The notes below the pieces were generated by a model. It saw only the letters and a program-made list of their open reading frames with translations, was not told the DNA's origin and did not search any database. A DNA stretch of 64,000 nucleotides, from the NCBI GenBank assembly GCA_947034885.2, contig OX344753.2, positions 9,610,001-9,674,000 of the forward strand. The letters are read 5' to 3'. A program made the position numbers and the translations under genes. Origin of the DNA: Thuidium tamariscinum (taxonomy: Eukaryota; Streptophyta; Bryopsida; Hypnales; Thuidiaceae). Positions 57,248-64,000 of this stretch are shown one piece after another; the first letter of the stretch is position 1, and each line of letters starts with the position of its first letter.

Positions 57248-58816
57248 CCCCAGAACGACCCTGCAATTTCCAGGCTTCTCTGCAAGCAACACAGAGTCTC
57301 ACAAACACAGAATTTTAGAATAATAAAATTGTGCTCATCGGGAGATGTAACCGTTCCGATTGGCGAAGAGGGTATTTGTGCCCATGTCTAAAATTAGATC
57401 AGTGTCAAATATCGCAACATTGCGACGTGGATTCAAATTGTTCAAGGGAACAGAGGTGCTCGCCAAGGCTTTCTCCGGTGTCTGTCTGCTCTTCGACTGG
57501 TGCTGCAGGGTGATTGCCTTCATGAATAAACTCGATACCTATGTAATTCAAGAATTTACAACATGGCTCTGCATCTTGTAAGAAAAATCGGGAGAAGAAT
57601 CAGCACACACTCGATGCGAGGTCTCCAAAGTACGATGTCCAAAACACTTCGAATGCATGGCCACTTGATACAAAAAATTCTTCAAAAAAAAGGGGAGTCA
57701 TGTAAGGGGATCCAAACGGTGGATACAACAATCACAAACATACAGCTTTGCTACGTAAAAATTTAGGAAATCTAACGGTGCATTGTGATGAAAATCACAC
57801 ATTCAATCACCTCAAGGGGTGACCCGGTAAACGGAAGGGTGATGCCGGCGGTTTAGCACCCGTGGCAGTTGCCAAAAATCCGGGAAAAAACCAAAGGATG
57901 CCGTGGCAATGGAGGGAACTGCCAGCGATAGGAAAGGACTAACTGCTTCCCGCGCAATCTGCATAGCACGGCGCCATTGCGGGCTGAAGCAGTCATTCCT
58001 TCCTTTACGAGCAATAGCTACAGAACCTACTATGCAAAATTCGCCACTCAATTCTCCAACAAATACATGCAAGAATGTCATGCAACGCTCAGACAAAAGA
58101 ACCCACAAAACAATTTGAAATAAAAAGGAACGCATTCATGACAATTTCAAAAACATTGTTCGCTTCAACTCGGGAGTCAAAATGCGTGACATTGCCGCAA
58201 TGTGGAAGAGTCTCATGATGCTCTACAACATTTCCTGATACTCAAAATGAAAAACGTAACGATCTGCAACCCAATGCCTAGAAGCCAGAACTGAAATGAC
58301 AAGTTGAAATTGAACTGATAAGCCGATAGAAAAAAATGGTAACAACCTCGGGAAGACTACAACACACCTGACTTGCACTAGAGAGATCCTCGCCTCGCAA
58401 TGTGGTAGAAATCTGAAACCCTTGTTCTCGCAATTGTGACTAGGATATAGTTCTTGGGCTTCTATAGGGAGGCGCAACTGGAATAGAAAACACTAAACCC
58501 TGGCGGGAACTCCAAAGTCCCTAAGGATGGACCCTAAACTCCAACAGTCTTTCTCCGGGTCGCACCACAAGGGACCCGGCAGTGATGCTGAGGTGGCTCT
58601 GTACATCTCTTCCCGGGCATGGAACCTTGTAGCTTACTTTGGTTCATATAAAATCGAAGACACGTCAGCTTGCAAATCTGAAGACACCAATGGATTCACA
58701 ACTTTATGCTTCACAATCGAGTAGTTCACCAATTTTGAGAATATAGCCCTGATTTTCTGTTATTGCCCTTTGAAAAATCCTTGAGGACAGATTATGTCCT
58801 CAAGGTCATTTTGGGG
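57248..58816. mobile_element. Large non-autonomous piggyBac-like element (1569 bp, TTAA)
   Basis: TTAA sits at 57244-57247 and 58817-58820. The termini CCCCAGAACGACCCTG and CAAGGTCATTTTGGGG are inverted repeats with two mismatches in 16. A CCTG-CAATTT-CCAGG hairpin follows the left end. The interior is GC-richer than its surroundings (for example 57840-58030) and has only short frames with no transposase similarity. It could be a deletion derivative or may carry captured host sequence. Confidence 0.72.
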
Positions 58817-58820
58817 TTAA

Positions 58821-59314
58821 AAGGCAATTTGTACAGTGACTTGTTTCATGCCACATGGTTGCCGGAATGTGGTCTATATGAATGAAAAACACAATCAAGC
58901 TATGGAGTGCATTTAGAGTGAGACAGTATAGAAAACTAAGTTATACTGAGCACTTGGAGTCTTGAAAACCAAATTGAGCACTTCAAGAAGGCCACTTCAT
59001 TTTGCCCCAACTGAACCTCCTCAACCCAAGAGAGGTCCCACCCACCCTGTCTTTGCACATTCACTGCTGAAAGCAAACTCCTGAACTGGATTTGAAGTGT
59101 TTTACACAAACTCTGGTAAACAAGCAAACATCTGAGACATGAACTTGGACTCCTTACCTTAGAAATGCGGTTGACCTCCCAACGTCACCACACTTCCAAC
59201 ACCATTGAAGCCTGTGTTGCAGAGGCTCCAAGCTTGGACACACAAGCACTGTGAGGCCAATGCAACAACTCCAACGCTGCAAAGACAACTAGAAATTTGG
59301 AGTGCCGAAACCTA
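58821..59314. other. Intergenic stretch, no gene recognised
   Basis: No repeat or coding region was recognised. Confidence 0.35.
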
Positions 59315-59587
59315 AGGTGGATACACCTAAAAGTGCCACTTATTCTTACTATGCCTAGGTGCTGTTATCATGCTGTTCATATTTTTATACAGTCTTGTTG
59401 GTGAGTGAAAGCATGTTCCAACGCACCAAAGAATAAAGGATTTGGATACCATATGCAAAAGTTATTAGCGATCAAAGTCTGTTTCTGAAAGCGCCATCTA
59501 TAGTCTGGGTACATGACTGATTTTGGAAATGTATGCACATTATAGATGGCACTTTAAGGTCAAGTGCCATTTTGGGTGTACCTACCT
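59315..59587. mobile_element. TA-type MITE of the GTACACCC family, copy C (273 bp)
   Basis: The ends AGGTGGATACACCTAAAAGT and TTTTGGGTGTACCTACCT lie between TA at 59313-59314 and 59588-59589. It is the inverted counterpart of the copy at 30858 and matches it closely along its whole length. Confidence 0.85.
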
Positions 59588-59589
59588 TA

Positions 59590-61412
59590 CTTGCAAAACC
59601 CTCATGTTTTGCAACAGCAGCTTCAATGGCTCCAATTAGCAACTACCCTTAATCGGATGGCCCCTATTTACAATTCATCCACCCAAATCAATGGCAGCCC
59701 AAGTGGTGGTTATTTTTCTCCTCAAGTGATTGGATGGCATGAGTTTTTGGGTAGAGCAATTTTTGGAGGAGGCACTTCTGCTCCTCTTTTGGGCTCATTG
59801 CTCATTGTCATTGTGTCATCGTGTTTTACTTAGAAGGCCATTCTAGTTAAGAGCCTCCCCTCGGGACTCAAGAATGATGAAGACTTGGGGAATGGTTCTG
59901 CCCAGCCATAGTGCTTGCCCTATGGGAGGCATGACCAAACGAAAAGAAAGGCTGAGCTTCATCAAATTTAATGATGACTTGGCCAAATGGAGAGAATTTG
60001 GCTGGCTCGGTGTATTTAAAAAAAAGTTTAATTTCAACTTTTGAGGCACTTTAATATTGACAAAGGGTTTGTTTTCTTGAAATCCATGACAAAGTACCTC
60101 AAAATCTGAAGTAGTTTGTTCCCCATGCTTGTTCACCACGTTGGGGTGGGGCAAATTTATTTGGCCGGGTCGGGGCTTGCTCAATGGCTCCGCAAGTGGT
60201 CCCTGCCTGCACCTCTCTTATTCGCAACCCGTGGGGATGCTCGAAGTCAGCGACTCTACCTAAGACACACATTTGCCCATGTGTTTCGAAGGCAAAGAAA
60301 AAGCTGGCTCCTCTCTTCTGTCATGGACTCATGGTTGACTGTCAATTGCCCCAAATAAATATGCTGGGCACCAAGTCACCAACCTATGTTATGGAAGTTA
60401 ACTTATGTGCAGTTGTGCACAGCTCAGATTCAATCAGCAGTTTCAGCACACCAAGTCAACCCTAAAAAAGTTTGGGTCAATTATTGGTTCAGGACACCAC
60501 TGGTGACTGGTCTGGCTGCCACTCCAGCTTTCTGGTGTGTGCAACTTCAAGGGAGTGAACCAAAACAAAACAAGTTATGAAAACACCTCATATTGCTTGA
60601 CAGTAATTAAATTAGTATGGTGGAGGTTCATTCCCCCCCCCCCCCCCCCCCCCCTAAAAACAAATGGAAAACCTACATGTTTGTTCCAACTTCAGTGATC
60701 AATGCAATTGTCCATGTCTTTCAAACTTTTTTTCAAAAATTATGTAAGGTGGATGTGCCATTTACTGTACACGGTGTAGAACCAGCCCCCCACCATGCAT
60801 GAACTGGTAGTAAGGCTCAGCTTCCATGCGAGCTGGGCCGGTAGCAAAAGAGCTAGCAGACAAGAAGCTCCCACTGAATGTGTTGCCCAACTCGGTGAGT
60901 GGAGAAGGAGGGTTTGAAGTTTCACTGATATTGGTGGACAAGCCCATTGGTGAAGCTCGATTGAACTTCAAGGGAATCGTTATGTGTGCTTTTCTTACTC
61001 AACATCTCCTCACCCACCAGGTCCACATAGAAGTGTCATCACCCACTTCTCACTGTAGCTCTGACTGGCAAGTTCAACCGGTCCGGTTCACATGGAAGTT
61101 GGCCCTAACATCTTCTCCAAGGGAGCAACCGTGGAGGAAATGCTAGCTTCTTCCACCCACGGCATGATGTGTGGTGAAAAGCTTTTGGAAGGTTTTTTCA
61201 CAAAAAATAATTCTCTCTTGACGAGATTTACAATTGTGTTGAATTTTCATGATCTCATTTTTTGATTCGATTATTTGTAGAGTTGGCACTCCACATGGAT
61301 TCAATACACCAAGCTTCAAAAGAAATTGTCTTCAAATTTGTTTGGAAGAAAGGCTTCAAAGTTTGTTTGTGCAGTGATTAGTATGCCTACCTCAATTGGA
61401 GTGATAGTCATA
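59590..61412. other. Intergenic DNA with a C22 tract, no gene recognised
   Basis: A run of 22 C bases lies at 60633-60654. Frames of up to 113 codons exist on both strands but have no recognisable domain, and overlap one another. Composition is closer to balanced than in the AT-rich zones, so a decayed element is possible. Confidence 0.35.
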
Positions 61413-61788
61413 AGGTAGAACCGCTTATAACCAACCAGCACCCCATAGCCAACATCAGTTGATGGATGTATTTCCACCAAGGTTAGAATCTTTTTTTCTC
61501 CTTTTTAAAGTTGGAATAAAAAATTCATGGCACGTATCTCAAAGTAGTGTGCAAGAAATTAGGAAGGAGTGACTAAAAAAGTTGTTTTGTGTGTGATCAC
61601 AATTAGAAGACTCCACAAATTGGCATTGGGTCTAACACACTTTTTGCCCTCCAAAATTCATAGTATTTTCAATTCATGTCATAAAATTACCAAAGTATTT
61701 GCAATCCCCATCATTTATATCATTTCACCTTTGAAAATATTTGTTTTGCTTTGCACTATACTAAATCATGTCCAAAGTGGTTCTACGT
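61413..61788. mobile_element. TA-type MITE of the AGGTAGAACC family (376 bp)
   Basis: The left end AGGTAGAACCGCTTATAACC follows TA at 61411-61412. The right end AGTGGTTCTACGT precedes TA at 61789-61790; a second, similar GGATGGTTCTATGTTAG follows. Interior ATTCATGTCATAAAATTACC matches the copy at 56033 in the same orientation. Confidence 0.7.
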
Positions 61789-61806
61789 TAAGGATGGTTC
61801 TATGTT

Positions 61807-63172
61807 AGTGTACTTTAGCTAGCTTTTTGATCACCAAATTGTATAATAATATTTCTTTTGGTTGCATTTCATGGTTTTCTCACTCAATGCAATGAATGCA
61901 AAATGGATTATATAAATTTGTGGATAATCTGTCTATCAAAGGTGTAGGCATGTTATGGTCACCATCCATATGTTTAAAATATTTAATATGATATTCTTCT
62001 TCTAATGGAAAATAGAGATTAGATGTAGTTCTTTTCTATGGCCCCATGGTTATGTGGCCTTTCTTTTGAGAAGGTTTTGAGTTTCATGTTTTTTTGGGGG
62101 TTTTAGAAAATAAATGATCATGGACATTAAAAAAAACAAAGGCAAATAAAAACAATCAATTTGGGTCACATAGAATGTTCAACATCAAAGGAAGGTTGAG
62201 GCTAAAGTGCCACTCAGGCTTGTGAAGGGTGCCTAAACAAGAAACCTTGTAATGACACCAAGTATGCAAAAACTCTTAGCAAATGAAGCCTTGTTCATCC
62301 CCACTACAACAATCATAATAAGTGAAAATATGATTCCTATATGCCATACTTGTTAGGATAAATAGTATCTCTCTAAATATAAGTGCTAATTTTAGTAGTG
62401 CTATTGGTCTAGCTCTCAAAGATGAGTTTGTTCGGTTTCATGGCTTTTTCATTTAGATGAAATTTGAGGCCTTTGGGAGGTTGTTTTGAGTATGTTCCCG
62501 AAATTGTTCCTAATATTGCTAGTTGTTGTCAGGCGAGCATTTCCCAAAGAAAAATAATAATATTAAAATGGAAGGGGGAGGGCCTAAAATGTAAAAAAAA
62601 GTCTCCAATTTTTTTTTAATGACATGGCAGTCTCTTGACGAGACAACCACGTAGGATCCCTACAATTTTGCATTCTCGCAATAATTTTTACGTTCCCACA
62701 ATTCAGGAACTCACAGTCTTCTGGAGGCCTCAAATTTCATCTAATGATTGGGGGTTTGAATTGAAGAAGGCCAATCTTAATTGTACAAATTTCAATTATA
62801 TGCAATTTTTGAATGTACTCATTTTGTGCAATAGATGAAATACAAGGTTTTGAAAACATTATAGCAACAATGTGCAAGGCCTTATAATCTAACATTTTTA
62901 TGATAAGTTTATCATTTTTTCTATAGACTTGAAGCTATTCATTTTTTATTTTTTTAAAAGCAATTGAACATAGGATTGCCTTAAAGTAGAAAAAATTGAT
63001 CACTAAATATTATTTATTGACAAAGTACTTGTTGCCATACTATTTGTCTCTTTTGACTACCCTCATTTGAACAACAAATGCTAGAAGACACCAAATCTAA
63101 GGCTTCTTTTTTGGACTAGTGTCCCTTCTTGCAAGCCCTGCTCCACAAGCTAGTTTTTGAAGGGATGATTAA
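61807..63172. other. AT-rich intergenic DNA, no gene recognised
   Basis: Nothing coding was recognised. Several A- and T-runs are present. Confidence 0.4.
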
Positions 63173-63394
63173 CCCATAAATGTCGACATGGATGTTTGGC
63201 GTCTAATGAATGACAAGGGAGTTTCCTGTACATGACAAAAATACAAATATTCATCCCCGGTTATAGGGGTGGAAAGGAGAAATCTTCTCCAGTGCTTTGA
63301 CTTGTAATGAGTGGTTTTGGAATTTGATATACCAATGCTTCACACGGTATCAAAATGCATCATTTTCCACGGTCACCCGTCCATCCTTTAAGGG
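63173..63394. mobile_element. Putative short TTAA-type element (222 bp)
   Basis: TTAA lies at 63169-63172 and 63395-63398. The ends CCCATAAATGTCGACATGG and, read inward from the right, CCCTTAAAGGATGGACG agree at about 8-10 of the first 12 bases. The match is short, so the call is tentative. Confidence 0.45.
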
Positions 63395-63419
63395 TTAAGT
63401 ATTGGTTTATCGAATTTTG

Positions 63420-63740
63420 ACAAATTTGGCAAAATTTTGCATCCCCCCAAAGCCCCAACTCAATCTCTTATTCAAAGTGGCCCCAATAGTGTGGATTTAC
63501 TTTAAGAAAAAACAAAGTTTTAAAAAGTTTTTGCACATAATTTTAAAAAAAAATTCTGAATTCATATTTGTAATCAAAGACCCCACATTGAGTAAGAGAG
63601 ATCTAGAACATGCCCTACCCATGGCACAAAATAGGGTTTTTTTATTTTTATTTTTTACTTTCACCCCGCAGAACCCAAAAATTACCCTGCTGGCCCCACT
63701 TCGAATGGAGGATTTAGTGAGTGTCCTGCACCAATGTCAG
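63420..63740. mobile_element. Diverged copy of the 248-bp TIR element at 31396
   Basis: Shared blocks in the same order include CTGAATTCATATTTG, GATCTAGAACATGCCC, GGCACAAAATAGG and CCCTGCTGG...CACTTC, and the right end GAGTGTCCTGC. The left terminal repeat is not preserved. Confidence 0.55.
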
Positions 63741-64000
63741 TGTCCTGCCATGTTGACCCTCAAACTGGGGAATTCAATAAATGGGAACAGTTTTAGCCCC
63801 TACTTCCCTAAGTTACTTAGTTCTTGTTGTACAGTATGTACGTAGAATTTTCTTTCAAATTTGTTTTTTTAAAACAAACTGAATGAAATGGAATTTCATG
63901 TACATTAAGCTTACCTCACCTCAAGTCTTTCATCTAAAGGAAGGATCGTAGCTCCATCGCCATCAGAGGTTGGATGCCATATGCGGGGCAAGCTCTTCAA
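63741..64000. other. End of the window, no gene recognised
   Basis: The palindromic motif TGAAATGGAATTTCA occurs at about 63884, as at 10851 and 30271. Nothing else is supported. Confidence 0.35.

Noticed and set aside
63402-63845. 147-codon plus-strand frame at the window end
   Set aside because: It overlaps the diverged TIR element copy and shows no domain.
1-64000. CRISPR arrays, bacterial operons, rRNA or tRNA genes
   Set aside because: Nothing of the kind was seen; the gene structure and repeats are eukaryotic.

Overview
The window is nuclear DNA of a eukaryote, most likely a land plant or close streptophyte relative. The evidence is telobox motifs (TTAGGGTTT) upstream of the first gene, an intron-rich SR splicing-factor gene of the plant SCL type (RRM followed by an RS tail), an SRD2/SNAPC3-like gene, and long AT-rich intergenic DNA packed with short inverted-repeat elements. 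The species cannot be named from sequence alone. PiggyBac and Dualen-like elements together hint at an alga, bryophyte, lycophyte or fern rather than a typical flowering plant, but that is inference.

Layout. (1) 1-2.1 kb: a single-exon SNAPC3/SRD2-like gene on the plus strand. (2) 2.1-15.5 kb: AT-rich DNA with an 84-86-bp tandem array (3.56-4.39 kb), an 89-bp duplication with an inverted repeat, palindromes, a 698-bp TIR element and several MITEs. (3) 15.5-21.3 kb: an eight-coding-exon SCL30/33-like SR gene, plus strand. (4) 21.3-32.5 kb: repeat-rich DNA with hAT-like, TTAA-type and TA-type MITEs. (5) About 32.5-43.5 kb: one long non-LTR retrotransposon on the minus strand whose ORF2 carries a 2A-like motif, an APE endonuclease, reverse transcriptase, RNase H, a CCHC finger and a PD-(D/E)xK restriction-like endonuclease, which is the Dualen/RandI layout. 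It carries one frameshift and several in-frame stops. (6) 46.0-51.6 kb: a complete piggyBac transposon bounded by TTAA, with an uninterrupted transposase ORF carrying all three catalytic aspartates and a Cys-rich tail, preceded by a separate spliced 282-codon ORF. (7) 51.6-64 kb: PIF/Harbinger-like, TA-type and TTAA-type non-autonomous elements, including a 1.57-kb piggyBac-like derivative.

Only two host genes are supported: SNAPC3 (snRNA promoter recognition) and SCL (pre-mRNA splicing). The rest is a mosaic of DNA transposons. At least four classes are recognisable by their target-site duplications (8 bp, TTAA, TA, TWA). The piggyBac element could be the trans-acting source for the TTAA-flanked short elements around it. 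Splice forms, element boundaries and family assignments were read by eye. No database search was run.
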